Position numbers and translations under genes: made by a program. Below, one piece after another: positions 55,705 to 64,000 of a stretch of DNA of 64,000 nucleotides (position 1 is the stretch's first letter; each line of letters starts with the position of its first letter). The DNA lies in contig JAFUOY010000028.1 of assembly GCA_017481595.1 (NCBI GenBank), positions 1 to 64,000 on the forward strand. The letters are read 5' to 3'. Below the pieces are notes generated by a model. That model saw only the letters and a list, made by a program, of their open reading frames with translations. It searched no databases and had not been told where the DNA came from. The DNA is from Clostridia bacterium (GTDB taxonomy: Bacteria > Bacillota > Clostridia > Oscillospirales > CAG-272).

Positions 55705-58083
55705 TTAGGTCAAACCCATTTCATTAATAAATCTGCTTTCTTCTTTGTCACTGGAAGAAATGAAGTACAGATACTTCTTTGCTCTTGTCATAGCTACATA
55801 CATTAGTCTGCGTTCTTCCTCGATATCTTCCGCCAAAGAATTGGGCCATTCTGTATCATAACAATCGAGAACAATTACACCATCATATTCATGCCCCTTA
55901 GAACGAGTGGCGGTCACCAACATAACTTTACTATCCGGTGCGCCAACATTCCTTTTGGCCCGGTCTATGTCTTTCCAAAAACTCCTAAAATCATAACCGT
56001 ATTTGCGTGAAACTTCGGTTAATCTAAAGAACTGCGGATCCTTATAGTGTGTATCTGTATCCGATTTGCTGTAATCTTTCGAAAGTCCATCAAATTCGTT
56101 TACAATGCATCGCATAAAATCATACACGGAATCTGCTGTTACCAGATTGAATATAGTTTCATACAAGTCTTGCGTATTATAACCTTTGATTTCGTTAGGG
56201 TAATACTTTAAGATTTCCAATGCCTCCATAAAATCATCAGGATGGCGAGCCTCTAAATAATTCAAAAGATCTGATTCTTCCTGCTTTTTCATAGGATAGC
56301 GATATACTTTTCTGCAGATTTGTAGCAACTCAGAGCATACAGAATCATTATCCGAATCTTTGGCTCGGTAAATAATTTTAATTATTTCTGATAAAGATGA
56401 CATCGCTTCACCTGAGAATATATCAATATCTGCGTCAACCGAATAATTTGTCCCTTCAGACGAAAGCAGTATTTGATAAGGAAAAATTGCGGCCTGTTTT
56501 CTTCCGATCAAGGCAACATTCCTGCATCCTTTTTCATTGATAAGTTCATGCAATGTTTTCATAACTACATCTATGGTCGAAATGTATTTTTGGCGTCTGA
56601 TAACCTTTACGAATGCCTTACCGGGAGTTTTAGATTTGAGTTCTTTTGGTTCACGCTCTTTATTGTGCTGAATCAAGCGACAAGATAATTCGACGATGGC
56701 TTTGGGAGAACGATAATTCTCATCGAGAACTATCGTCTCAAATTGACAGCCTATATATTTTTCGGGATACAGTATGTATTTAGGAGTCGTACCGCGCCAA
56801 CCAAAAATTGCTTGGTCATCATCACCTACAATAGTTATGCTTGTCTTTTTGCCGCCTCCATGATATGTGCTCACATTGTTAATAAGACTCATGTCAAGAG
56901 GATTTATGTCCTGAAACTCATCCACTAAAATGTGACTGTATCGAGTAACTCCCTTGGGAAATTTCTTCTGCTCTATGTATGACTGAACCATAAATAATGC
57001 CCAATACTTTTGGTCTTCCATTGTATACTTAAGGTTTTCTTGGAGTTTAACAACAGATTTTTTCCAGAAGTTAAAGTAATCAGAAATCACCTTGTTTGCG
57101 GATTTTTTATCTTGTGGATCAACGCCCAATGCAGAATATAATTTTTTATAACTCTCCATCAATATAGGCAGAAGTCCAACTTCTTTAAGATGCTTGCAAT
57201 GAGAGTTGTATTCAGCTTTTGTCATAGTATGAACGAATCCCAGGCTCTTAAGAAGATCCATCATATCTATTAACATATCAGCGTTGTGATATTTATTTCT
57301 GGAGGATTTAGTTAGTGAAGCAAAGGATGGGTATTTAGATACAACCACATTCAAATCATTCAAAATCAGCTTTCTGCGTTCAAATCGATCAACAATCAAA
57401 GTTTTATTAGGAACTTTCAGTTGTTCCCACCCCCAGGAATTAAGTGTTCTTACGGTAGCTCTAATGTTCTTGAACTTCGGATTGTTTTTTAATCTTTCTT
57501 CCAACTCAATGCAAGCTGAACGAGTAAATGTCAAAATTAAAAAGTAAGGTGGCACTTTTTCTTTCTTCTTATGATCTTCCGCAATATATTTGCATCTCCA
57601 TAACAAAGAGAAGGTTTTTCCGGAACCCGCGGGGGCTAATAAGCGAATATTTTTGGACGATGGGCGTTTACAAAATCTCCGCTGATTTCGGTTCAAAACG
57701 TTACTGCCGTCCTCGTGTTCAAACTCTATTTCTTCGATGTTAATATTTGAGACAATTTGAGGTGTCTGTAAAATACAGAGAATACATTTCTCACATTCAG
57801 TAATATATCGGTTTTTATTGTCATAAATAAAAGCTTCTTTATTTTCCAGATGTGCAAATTTAATATCATAACCGCTTTCAGAAGGAGCAATATAAAAGCG
57901 GTATTTTTCGTCTTTTTTCGAAAGACCAATCAATCCTTTTCTAAAGCAAAACATAAGATCAGGGTCGCATTTCCACATTTCTTCTTGCACAGCATAAAAC
58001 AAGGAAATAAAGTTTTTATCCTCATTAAAGAATGATTCTACTATTTCTCCGCATTCATTGATTTTGCATATAATATCTTTCAT
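55705..58083 (-). CDS. UvrD/Rep-like DNA helicase
   Basis: 792 residues. After a unique N-terminal region (1-140) come all superfamily I motifs: I LLAPAGSGKT (148-157), II ILVDEFQDINPLD, III TIVGDDDQAIFGWRG, IV LDENYRSPKAIVE, V VTATRSKGHEYDGVIVLD, VI EERRLMYVAMTRAKK. It is an active-looking 3'-5' helicase without a C-terminal nuclease domain. It overlaps the small upstream gene by 4 nt (ATGA). AT-rich block. The operon with two unrecognised small proteins, outside core repair genes, makes a defence or mobile-element role possible; this is inference. Confidence 0.9.
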   Translation of the reverse strand: MKDIICKINECGEIVESFFNEDKNFISLFYAVQEEMWKCDPDLMFCFRKGLIGLSKKDEKYRFYIAPSESGYDIKFAHLENKEAFIYDNKNRYITECEKCILCILQTPQIVSNINIEEIEFEHEDGSNVLNRNQRRFCKRPSSKNIRLLAPAGSGKTFSLLWRCKYIAEDHKKKEKVPPYFLILTFTRSACIELEERLKNNPKFKNIRATVRTLNSWGWEQLKVPNKTLIVDRFERRKLILNDLNVVVSKYPSFASLTKSSRNKYHNADMLIDMMDLLKSLGFVHTMTKAEYNSHCKHLKEVGLLPILMESYKKLYSALGVDPQDKKSANKVISDYFNFWKKSVVKLQENLKYTMEDQKYWALFMVQSYIEQKKFPKGVTRYSHILVDEFQDINPLDMSLINNVSTYHGGGKKTSITIVGDDDQAIFGWRGTTPKYILYPEKYIGCQFETIVLDENYRSPKAIVELSCRLIQHNKEREPKELKSKTPGKAFVKVIRRQKYISTIDVVMKTLHELINEKGCRNVALIGRKQAAIFPYQILLSSEGTNYSVDADIDIFSGEAMSSLSEIIKIIYRAKDSDNDSVCSELLQICRKVYRYPMKKQEESDLLNYLEARHPDDFMEALEILKYYPNEIKGYNTQDLYETIFNLVTADSVYDFMRCIVNEFDGLSKDYSKSDTDTHYKDPQFFRLTEVSRKYGYDFRSFWKDIDRAKRNVGAPDSKVMLVTATRSKGHEYDGVIVLDCYDTEWPNSLAEDIEEERRLMYVAMTRAKKYLYFISSSDKEESRFINEMGLT

Positions 58084-58298
58084 TTTCTATCATTCTCTCC
58101 TTGCTGTGATTCTTCTATTTGTTCTACATCTCCTGTCAATATATGGCTTTTGAGCGTAATGAATTTCCCGTCGCGTTCAAAAACCCATACATTGACAGCA
58201 GGCTGCTCATACCAAATATCGGTATCTCTTTTTCCAAAGTGTTCTTGATAATATTTTTTTAAATTCTCGTTAAAGTCTTCTTTTTTTAATATTTCCAT
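58080..58298 (-). CDS. Small protein upstream of the UvrD-like helicase
   Basis: About 72 residues, soluble, charged: MEILKKEDFNENLKKYYQEH and a beta-rich end VNVWVFERDGKFITLKSH. The start at ATG 58298 is chosen because GAGG lies 5 nt upstream; a TTG at 58337 would add 13 residues but has no ribosome site. The stop overlaps the helicase start by 4 nt, so it is translationally coupled. Family not recognised. Confidence 0.6.
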   Translation of the reverse strand: MEILKKEDFNENLKKYYQEHFGKRDTDIWYEQPAVNVWVFERDGKFITLKSHILTGDVEQIEESQQGENDRK

Positions 58299-58421
58299 AT
58301 AATCCTCAATCTTTATGTGCAAAAGCACATTGTCCAATTACTTTTTACTGTTAAAGCGATCATTTAATATGCACGTAATCTCATCACATAAAATAATACA
58401 ATTTTCATTTTGGGGAAGTAA

Positions 58422-59615
58422 TTATTTGCTCAGCAGCCAATCCGCAATATCAACGATCCTTACGCCCTCGTACTGATACTCATCGTGTCGAGTACGAGCA
58501 ATGACCATCTTTGGATAGGCATCCTTAATTTGAAGCAAGGGGGACACTTCTCGTTCAAAGGTCTTGTCATCGCTGATATTATCCGAAACCTGTATATAAA
58601 TCTTCTCGTTGCGCTTAATGGCAACAAAGTCAATCTCTTTCTTGTAGAGTACGCCGACATAGACCTCATATCCTCTGCGAAGTAGCTCTATGGCAACCAC
58701 GTTTTCAAGGATTCTGCCGTAGTCCATATTTTTCGTACCGAGCTTGGCATATCGGAAAGTATGGTCGCTCAGATAATACTTATCGTTGCTGGAAAGATAC
58801 TTTTTGCCTTTGATATCGTATCTGCGGACTTTATAAAAGGCAAAGGCATTGCACAAATACTGGATATACGAACTGATGGTAACGTGGTTGACCTTTTCCG
58901 CAAATCCACCGAACGCGTTTGTGATGTTTCTTGCTGAGGTCAGATTGGAGATATTGTCCATAAGGAAATCAACGAGTCTGTCCATCAACTGCATATTGCG
59001 AATTTTATATTTCTTGCGAATATCACGGACAATCAACGTATTGAAAACGTCGGCAATATAATCATATTTGGCTTCTTGATCCTTATATAAATAGGAGCCA
59101 GCCATGCCACCCTCAATCATATACTTATCAACGGCAGCATACTTGTCGCTGTAACCAAAATACTGCATATATTCGCTGAATGAGAATGGGAACACCTTGA
59201 TTTCAAATGTTCTTCCTGTAAACAGCGTAGCAAGGTCGGAACTCAAAAGGAAGGCATTCGAGCCGGTGATATAAATATCAAACTTCTCAGATGCGTGCAG
59301 ACCGTTGATTGCTTTCTCAAAGTCAGTACACATCTGGACTTCATCTATCAAAACAAAATTTTCTTTACCTGCTACATACTGCGAATTGATATAGTCATAC
59401 AAAGGTCTGTACTCGAGCAAATGGTCAAACTCCGGCAAGTTGAAATTGATTCCGATGATATTGTGGTCTGGTACATTTTGTTCGATATGTGTTTTAAAAG
59501 CTTCAAGTAGCTTGGATTTGCCGCTGCGTCGAACACCCGTGATAACCTTGATATCAGGAGTACCGATTACATTGATGAGTTTTTCTAAATATTGATTTCG
59601 AGTAATAAGTTTCAT
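58422..59615 (-). CDS. AAA-type ATPase with DUF4143 domain
   Basis: About 397 residues. Walker A GVRRSGKS near residue 30, Walker B FVLIDEVQMC, sensor TGSNAFLLSS and FTGRTFEIKVFPFSF belong to the archaeal/bacterial ATPase family with DUF4143. The C-terminal part has LENVVAIELLRRGYEV and YKKEIDFVAIKRNEKIYIQVS, a nuclease-like E-D-x-Q pattern. Function in the family is unknown, with toxin-antitoxin or defence roles suggested. GGGTGGTG lies before ATG 59615. Separate from the helicase operon by 123 bp. Confidence 0.85.
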   Translation of the reverse strand: MKLITRNQYLEKLINVIGTPDIKVITGVRRSGKSKLLEAFKTHIEQNVPDHNIIGINFNLPEFDHLLEYRPLYDYINSQYVAGKENFVLIDEVQMCTDFEKAINGLHASEKFDIYITGSNAFLLSSDLATLFTGRTFEIKVFPFSFSEYMQYFGYSDKYAAVDKYMIEGGMAGSYLYKDQEAKYDYIADVFNTLIVRDIRKKYKIRNMQLMDRLVDFLMDNISNLTSARNITNAFGGFAEKVNHVTISSYIQYLCNAFAFYKVRRYDIKGKKYLSSNDKYYLSDHTFRYAKLGTKNMDYGRILENVVAIELLRRGYEVYVGVLYKKEIDFVAIKRNEKIYIQVSDNISDDKTFEREVSPLLQIKDAYPKMVIARTRHDEYQYEGVRIVDIADWLLSK

Positions 59616-59713
59616 ATCGCACCACCCTTCATACAGTATTATACCGCATATTTTTACCATTTTCAATGGTTTTTTAAAAATGGTAAATAGAAATTTTGCA
59701 CACCAATCAAAAG

Positions 59714-59748
59714 ATTAACCCCGACAGATTTCCGATCTGTCGGGGTTC
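59714..59748. terminator. Strong hairpin between the XRE and ATPase genes
   Basis: AACCCCGACAGAT / ATCTGTCGGGGTT, a 13 bp perfect stem with a 5 nt loop but a poor T tract. It can insulate both genes. Confidence 0.6.
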
Positions 59749-59799
59749 GCTATTTGATTAATTGAAATTTTCCTAATTGACTTTGTTCGATGGAAACTC

Positions 59800-60357
59800 C
59801 TACACAGTAGTTTTTTGTGTACGGCAAAGTCCGACAATTGATGTAATTACTGCAAGCACATTAATAAAAACAGGCTTCAACACCGAAAGATAGTAAAAAA
59901 ATGGAATGAGAGCAGAAACATCACCACCACCGATTACAGTTACACTTGTAGTTGCGGACGCATCTCCTATATTTTTCATATGATATATTGAGCCGAAGAA
60001 AAGTAAATACCTAATCAGTGAAATCGCCGAAACAATTAAAACTACTGTGAACACAACTCTCCAAATTTTACGACGATATTCATTCTGTTTAGAATACTGC
60101 TCGTTTAATACTTCCAATTTTGCCGCCAGCGTTTCGATAAAATCCGATTCCTCAGACACAGGTATTTCCTCTCCAAGTAAAACATTAACCGTGGTATCAA
60201 GAGCCTCCGCAATTTGAATTATCATTCCGGCATCAGGAACCGATAATCCTTTCTCCCATTTAGAAACGGTCTGACGAACTACATTCAATTTGATTGCCAG
60301 TTCCTCTTGAGATAAACCTTTAGCTTTTCTGAGTGCTTTAATATTTTCATTTAACAT
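59800..60357 (-). CDS. XRE-family regulator with C-terminal membrane helices
   Basis: About 185 residues. The N-terminal 65 residues are a Cro/CI helix-turn-helix (GLSQEELAIKLNVVRQTVSKW). A coiled stretch follows (ESDFIETLAAKLEVLNEQY), then two hydrophobic helices (residues 100-120 and 150-175). A membrane-bound repressor is likely. AAAGGAGGG lies before ATG 60357; in-frame upstream ATGs lack a site. It may sense an envelope or phage-related signal; not known. Confidence 0.82.
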   Translation of the reverse strand: MLNENIKALRKAKGLSQEELAIKLNVVRQTVSKWEKGLSVPDAGMIIQIAEALDTTVNVLLGEEIPVSEESDFIETLAAKLEVLNEQYSKQNEYRRKIWRVVFTVVLIVSAISLIRYLLFFGSIYHMKNIGDASATTSVTVIGGGDVSALIPFFYYLSVLKPVFINVLAVITSIVGLCRTQKTTV

Positions 60358-60571
60358 AATTATCCCTCCTTTGGATGTGATTATTCTATCACTAAAGCCA
60401 GTTGCATTCAAGCAACCCATGTTAACATTCACCCAAAAATGGGAATAGAACCAAATAATGTTATAGCTATTTGTCAAATTTTTATTTGTCGTTCTGTTAT
60501 ATCGCCAGTTTTGCTTTTGTATTACAAAGGCATATGGCAAAGCCCATACCCCTTAAGGCTACGCGCGTCTT

Positions 60572-60695
60572 GAGGCTCCCTTGTGTAAAGGGAGCTGTCG
60601 CGTAGCGACTGAGGGATTGTTTTCTGCTATTTGGGGCTTTTTACAATCCCTCCGTCAGCCTTCGGCTGCCACCTCCCTTTACACAAGGGAGGCTT
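60572..60695. repeat. Long imperfect palindrome, dispersed intergenic element
   Basis: GAGGCTCCCTTGTGTAAAGG (60572 on) and CCTTTACACAAGGGAGGC (60676-60693) are inverted, and GAGGGATTGT (60611-60620) pairs with ACAATCCCTC (60642-60651). The inner region holds smaller hairpins (GTCGCGTAGCGAC and CAGCCTTCGGCTG). No ORF. It resembles MITE-like repeats seen in gut Clostridia. Confidence 0.75.
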
Positions 60696-60718
60696 CTCGT
60701 TAGCTCCAGTATAACACA

Positions 60719-60757
60719 AATCGGCAGAGGAAAAAATCCCTCTGCCGAAATTTTGTG
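60719..60757 (-). terminator. Terminator of the HAD gene
   Basis: TCGGCAGAGG / CCTCTGCCGA around an AAAAAATC-type loop, T-rich on the plus strand and weaker on the minus strand. Confidence 0.6.
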
Positions 60758-60812
60758 CCTATCAATTCTCCGTTAAGAGTATCACGCCAATACGTGCAAG
60801 CTTTTTACTTTA

Positions 60813-61418
60813 TTACAGTGCATTATCAAGATACGCGGTGAGCTTTTCCACGTTGCCGTCGAAAAGGTAACCGTGGATGCCGAAGGAATTTGCCCCTGCG
60901 ATATTGCCCTTATTATCGTCAACGAAAATAGTTTCCTCGGGCTTGATATCAAATTTTTTGCACATATAATCAAATATTTCGTGGCTTGGCTTTACGATTC
61001 CAATACGGGCGGAGAAAACAAAGCCGTCAAAGTCCTTAAGACATTCCACCTCTCCTGAGTGGTCGGCAAAGTAGTGTGAAATATTGGAAAGGAGCAAAAT
61101 TTTTACACCGTATTTGGTTTTTATGCGTGTAACAAGCTCCTTCATACCCTCCACCTCGGGGATATTGTAGATCCAGTTATAAAAGATGGTGTCCGCCACC
61201 TCCCAAAGCCTTTCGGGTAGTCTTTTGCGACACTCTGCAAGGGTTTCTTCATTTGTAATAGTTCCCGCATCAAGCTTATCCCAATAAAGACGGTCAAAAA
61301 CCACCCTTTCAAGAAGGTGGGCATCCTCCTTATCCGTTACGTATTTTCCAACCATATAAGAAGGCTCAAAGTGAACCATTACCTGTCCAAAATCAAATAC
61401 CACAGTTTTAATACTCAT
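60813..61418 (-). CDS. HAD-family hydrolase (IA, YihX-like)
   Basis: 201 residues. Motif I reads VVFDFGQVMVHF; the usual DxD is DFG, as in YihX-type and haloacid dehalogenase-like members. LLLSNISHY is motif II, KPSHEIFDYM motif III, FVDDNKGNIAGA motif IV. Small helical cap. It may be a sugar phosphatase such as glucose-1-phosphatase. Ribosome site GGAGGCG. Monocistronic. Confidence 0.85.
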   Translation of the reverse strand: MSIKTVVFDFGQVMVHFEPSYMVGKYVTDKEDAHLLERVVFDRLYWDKLDAGTITNEETLAECRKRLPERLWEVADTIFYNWIYNIPEVEGMKELVTRIKTKYGVKILLLSNISHYFADHSGEVECLKDFDGFVFSARIGIVKPSHEIFDYMCKKFDIKPEETIFVDDNKGNIAGANSFGIHGYLFDGNVEKLTAYLDNAL

Positions 61419-61501
61419 AAAAACGCCTCCGAAATCACATATTTATCTATTTTAGTATATCACATTTTCACACCTGTGTCAATCAAAAACCTCGCTAAAG
61501 G

Positions 61502-61530
61502 TTGACAAGCAACAAATAAAGGACTATAAT
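61502..61530 (+). promoter_or_regulatory. Consensus promoter of the SulP gene
   Basis: Perfect TTGACA (61502-61507), 17 bp, TATAAT (61525-61530), followed by AAAGGAC before ATG 61565. Confidence 0.85.
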
Positions 61531-61564
61531 CTTAAAAGAAAGAATTTAAGTAAAGGACATTTAT

Positions 61565-63208
61565 ATGAAAACGTTTCAGCCAAAACTATTTTCTCTTTTT
61601 AAAAATTACAGTAAGAAAAAGCTTATAAACGATATCGTAGCGGGTGTTATAGTGGCAATTATTGCCCTGCCCCTTTCCATCGCCCTTGCAATTGCCTCGG
61701 GTGTGGGACCCGAAAAGGGACTTTATACGGCGATAATAGCGGGCTTCGTTATTTCCCTTCTCGGAGGGAGTAACGTAAATATTTCGGGCCCTACCGCCGC
61801 CTTTGCTACAATGGTAGCGGGTATCGTTGCAACGGAGGGGCTTGACGGTCTTGCCATTGCCACCGTACTTGCAGGTATATTACTTATACTTTTCGGTGTG
61901 CTTCGTCTGGGCTCTCTTATAAAATATATCCCCTACACCATAACCACGGGCTTTACCTCGGGTATTGCCGTTACTATAGTTATCGGTCAGCTGAAGGACC
62001 TTTTTGGAATAACCTATCCCGCAGGCTCAAATCCCATTGAGTCAACGGAAAAGATAGTCGCTCTTTTCGAGGGCATCTCCACCTTTAATTATCAGAGCTT
62101 TATTGTGGGCGCTATTGCCCTTGCAATTCTTATTTTGTGGCCCAAGGTAAGTAAAAAGATACCCGGCTCTCTCGTTGTCGTGCTTCTTGGCGCCTTGGTG
62201 GTGGGACTTTTCAATCTTAACGTAAACACCATTGGAGACCTTTACAGTATCTCCTCCTCCCTTCCCACTCCATCCATTCCATCAATCACCCTTGAAAGAG
62301 TGATGCATATGCTGCCCGACGCCTTTACCATAGCGCTTCTTGCGGCTATTGAATCCTTACTTTCATGCGTTGTGTCCGACGGAATGATAAACGACAGACA
62401 CAACTCCAATACCGAGCTTATTGCACAGGGCGCGGGTAATATCTGCTCCGCAATCTTCGGCGGTATTCCTGCAACGGGCGCAATTGCAAGAACGGCGGCA
62501 AACGTTAAAAACGGAGGACGCTCCCCCATTTCGGGTATGGTCCACGCGGTAGTTCTTCTTTTGGTGCTTCTTATACTTATGCCCTACGCATCATTTATTC
62601 CAATGCCCGTAATTGCCGCTATACTTTTAATGGTGGCGTACAATATGTCCGAGTGGCGCAGATTCGTAAAAATATGCAAGACCGCCCCCTCCTCCGATAT
62701 TATCGTTTTAGTAGTTACATTCCTTTTCACAATCGTATTCGACCTTGTGGTTGCTATTGCAGTGGGCTTGGTGCTTACCGCCTTTCTCATTGTCAAGCGT
62801 ACGGCTGACAATGCCCAGGTGCGTGAGTGGGATAACGCGGCGCACGGTCAAAGAAGCAAGGAAATCCCCTACGGAGTGGTTGTTTTTGAGATAAACGGCC
62901 CTATGTTCTTTGCCGCCTCCGACAAGTATCTTAACTTCCCCATTCATAAGGATACACGCGCTATGATAATTCGTATGTCGGGCGTTCCCACGGTGGACAG
63001 CACGGCGGAGCGCAATATTGAGGACCTTCTTAAGTTCTGTGAGGACAGAAGCATCCACCTAATATTCTCCCACGTAAATCCACAGCCCTACACCATCCTT
63101 CAGAAAAACGGCGTAGTTGACAAGCTTGGTGCAGAGCGCTTCTGCCCCAATATCGACGACGCCATCGAGCTTGCAACAAAGCTTATATCAACTAATACGG
63201 AAAAATAA
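61565..63208 (+). CDS. SulP-family anion transporter with STAS domain
   Basis: 547 residues. Residues 15-410 hold about 12-14 helices with IIALPLSIALAIASGVGPEKG (SulP signature area), GPTAAFATMVAGI and NIFGGIPATGAIARTAAN-like motif. Residues 430-547 are a cytoplasmic STAS domain (GVVVFEINGPMFFAASDKY, RMSGVPTVDSTAERNIEDLL). Family members carry sulfate, bicarbonate or dicarboxylates; no cysteine or sulfate genes are adjacent. Consensus promoter and strong terminator make it a single-gene unit. Confidence 0.92.
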   Translation: MKTFQPKLFSLFKNYSKKKLINDIVAGVIVAIIALPLSIALAIASGVGPEKGLYTAIIAGFVISLLGGSNVNISGPTAAFATMVAGIVATEGLDGLAIATVLAGILLILFGVLRLGSLIKYIPYTITTGFTSGIAVTIVIGQLKDLFGITYPAGSNPIESTEKIVALFEGISTFNYQSFIVGAIALAILILWPKVSKKIPGSLVVVLLGALVVGLFNLNVNTIGDLYSISSSLPTPSIPSITLERVMHMLPDAFTIALLAAIESLLSCVVSDGMINDRHNSNTELIAQGAGNICSAIFGGIPATGAIARTAANVKNGGRSPISGMVHAVVLLLVLLILMPYASFIPMPVIAAILLMVAYNMSEWRRFVKICKTAPSSDIIVLVVTFLFTIVFDLVVAIAVGLVLTAFLIVKRTADNAQVREWDNAAHGQRSKEIPYGVVVFEINGPMFFAASDKYLNFPIHKDTRAMIIRMSGVPTVDSTAERNIEDLLKFCEDRSIHLIFSHVNPQPYTILQKNGVVDKLGAERFCPNIDDAIELATKLISTNTEK

Positions 63209-63216
63209 ATATAGCT

Positions 63217-63246
63217 AAAAAGCGAGTGCCGAAGCACTCGCTTTTT
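63217..63246. terminator. Terminator of the SulP gene
   Basis: AAAAAGCGAGTGC / GCACTCGCTTTTT with a 4 nt loop. Same stem as at 37316-37347. Bidirectional. Confidence 0.9.
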
Positions 63247-63249
63247 AAA

Positions 63250-64000
63250 TTACGATAAGGATTTTATAATATTCTCAAATTCTTCTGTTTTTGCAATATT
63301 TGAAAAATCCCTTTCCTTGATCCATTTATCACGCAATCTTATACGCAAAGGGCGAGGGTCGTTTGTTTCAACATCGGATCTGCTCCAGCTTCTTTTACCA
63401 AGCAACAGACTTTCATATTCTCCCCCGTCGGAGGTATCATATAAAATTGCAGAATCTGCCGCTTTTTTCAGGTATTCAATAGCCTTTTCTGCATTTCCTA
63501 TTCTTGCATACCTTTCCGCTACGCAGCAGCTATCGTACGTAATGCCGTAGCCATCATTTACACAGGGTCCGTCAAAAATCAATTCATCAAGAGCTTTTTG
63601 CTTTTCGTATAATCTTAAATATTCGTCATCGGACATACCCTTAATAAACGTCATTTTACTTATTCCGCCCGATATTATCTCGTATCCCGCTTCTATCTGG
63701 TCCTCTGCGTGCTTTCTTATTTCATCCTTGTCAAGCGCCCAATATATATTAAACTCCCTGCAATGCTCCCAAGAAGGAAGTGTTTCGTATATTCTCTTAC
63801 CCTCACTCCTTCTGTTATGCTCACAATGATTGAATGCTAAGCGGATCGTTGCCTCAAGCTTTATATTCTGGTCGTTACAATACCTTATGATGCGCTCTCC
63901 GATCTCGGTGATCTCCTTATCATACTTCATCATATTTTCTTTCCATTCCTTCAAGCCTCCGTCGCTGTCACCGGATATAAACAGAGCCTCCATAAGCTTG
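63250..64000 (-). CDS. Partial protein, probable C-terminal part of a helical-repeat regulator
   Basis: The frame is still open at the right edge; an ATG lies at 63993, but no ribosome site can be judged. About 248 residues are visible, with helical pairs (EITEIGERIIRYC, AFNHCEHNRRSEGKRIYETLP, AERYARIGNAEKAIEYLKKAA) of TPR character. Clostridia often carry XRE regulators with such C-terminal regions, so the missing part may be a DNA-binding domain. That is inference from the repeat pattern. Confidence 0.5.
   Translation of the reverse strand, partial: KLMEALFISGDSDGGLKEWKENMMKYDKEITEIGERIIRYCNDQNIKLEATIRLAFNHCEHNRRSEGKRIYETLPSWEHCREFNIYWALDKDEIRKHAEDQIEAGYEIISGGISKMTFIKGMSDDEYLRLYEKQKALDELIFDGPCVNDGYGITYDSCCVAERYARIGNAEKAIEYLKKAADSAILYDTSDGGEYESLLLGKRSWSRSDVETNDPRPLRIRLRDKWIKERDFSNIAKTEEFENIIKSLS

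Noticed and set aside
55197..58298. Gabija defence system
   Set aside because: GajB-like helicase features alone are shared by all UvrD proteins; there is no OLD/TOPRIM GajA partner.

Overview
The window looks like a chromosome segment from a low-to-moderate GC, anaerobic, Gram-positive Clostridia-type gut bacterium. This is inferred from gene content and signals, not from a search. The supporting signals are near-consensus sigma-A promoters (TTGACA, 17 bp, TATAAT), strong GGAGG ribosome sites, U-tract hairpin terminators, a bacterial RNase P RNA, M42 peptidases, NSS and AGCS sodium symporters, a DUF1385-prmC pair and GH95/GH78 glycosidases. Most housekeeping genes are on the minus strand in tightly packed operons.

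Layout. 0-0.2 kb: minus-strand leader and promoter, probably of an rRNA operon that runs off the left edge. 0.3-1.8 kb: ClpP-like protease and a DUF1461 membrane protein. 1.8-10.7 kb: a two-subunit ABC exporter, an ABC-class ATPase (COG3044 type) preceded by a 21-codon ORF and a terminator, and a 1052-residue fusion of an ECF sigma factor to a large C-terminal region. The exporter operon and the sigma gene share an ECF-like promoter motif. 10.9-18.6 kb: ddl, then a six-gene unit murD - three M42 peptidases - duplicated lipoprotein - cysteine desulfurase. 18.7-21.0 kb: ruvX-DUF1385-prmC. 21.2-22.6 kb: small genes, an autoregulated XRE repressor and rnpB. 22.7-34.7 kb: ZIP transporter, xylulokinase with divergent AraC regulator, HAD phosphatase, NSS and AGCS transporters, phosphoesterase, GH95 fucosidase, a TIM-barrel isomerase and GDPD.

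34.9-37.3 kb: tRNA-Ser followed by a non-coding mosaic built from tRNA 3'-end fragments, then AT-rich cargo-like genes (MazG, TIGR04076, GrpB, GNAT). 37.4-42.7 kb: a sugar transferase-Nudix fusion, a GH78-like protein, a BspA-type lipoprotein and an inverted hairpin array. 42.8-47.5 kb: a five-gene operon for nucleoside and glycerol-3-phosphate-type metabolism. 47.6-48.2 kb: tRNA-Arg, a second tRNA-fragment mosaic and a second hairpin array with the same architecture but a different separator. 48.2-50.1 kb: AT-rich orphan genes flanked by short GTCCCC repeats. 51.7-54.7 kb: a translationally coupled CMP-sugar synthetase / DRE-TIM aldolase fusion / HAD phosphatase operon, probably for a CMP-activated ulosonic-type acid. 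55.2-60.4 kb: an accessory block with a UvrD-like helicase operon, a DUF4143 ATPase and an XRE membrane regulator. 60.8-64 kb: HAD phosphatase, SulP transporter and a partial gene at the right edge.

The best candidates for undescribed biology are: (1) the ECF-fusion/exporter regulon with the leader ORF and terminator ahead of the COG3044 ATPase; (2) the ulosonic-acid-like operon; (3) the two tRNA-3'-end mosaics; (4) the two mirror-image hairpin arrays; and (5) the helicase operon with two unrecognised partners.
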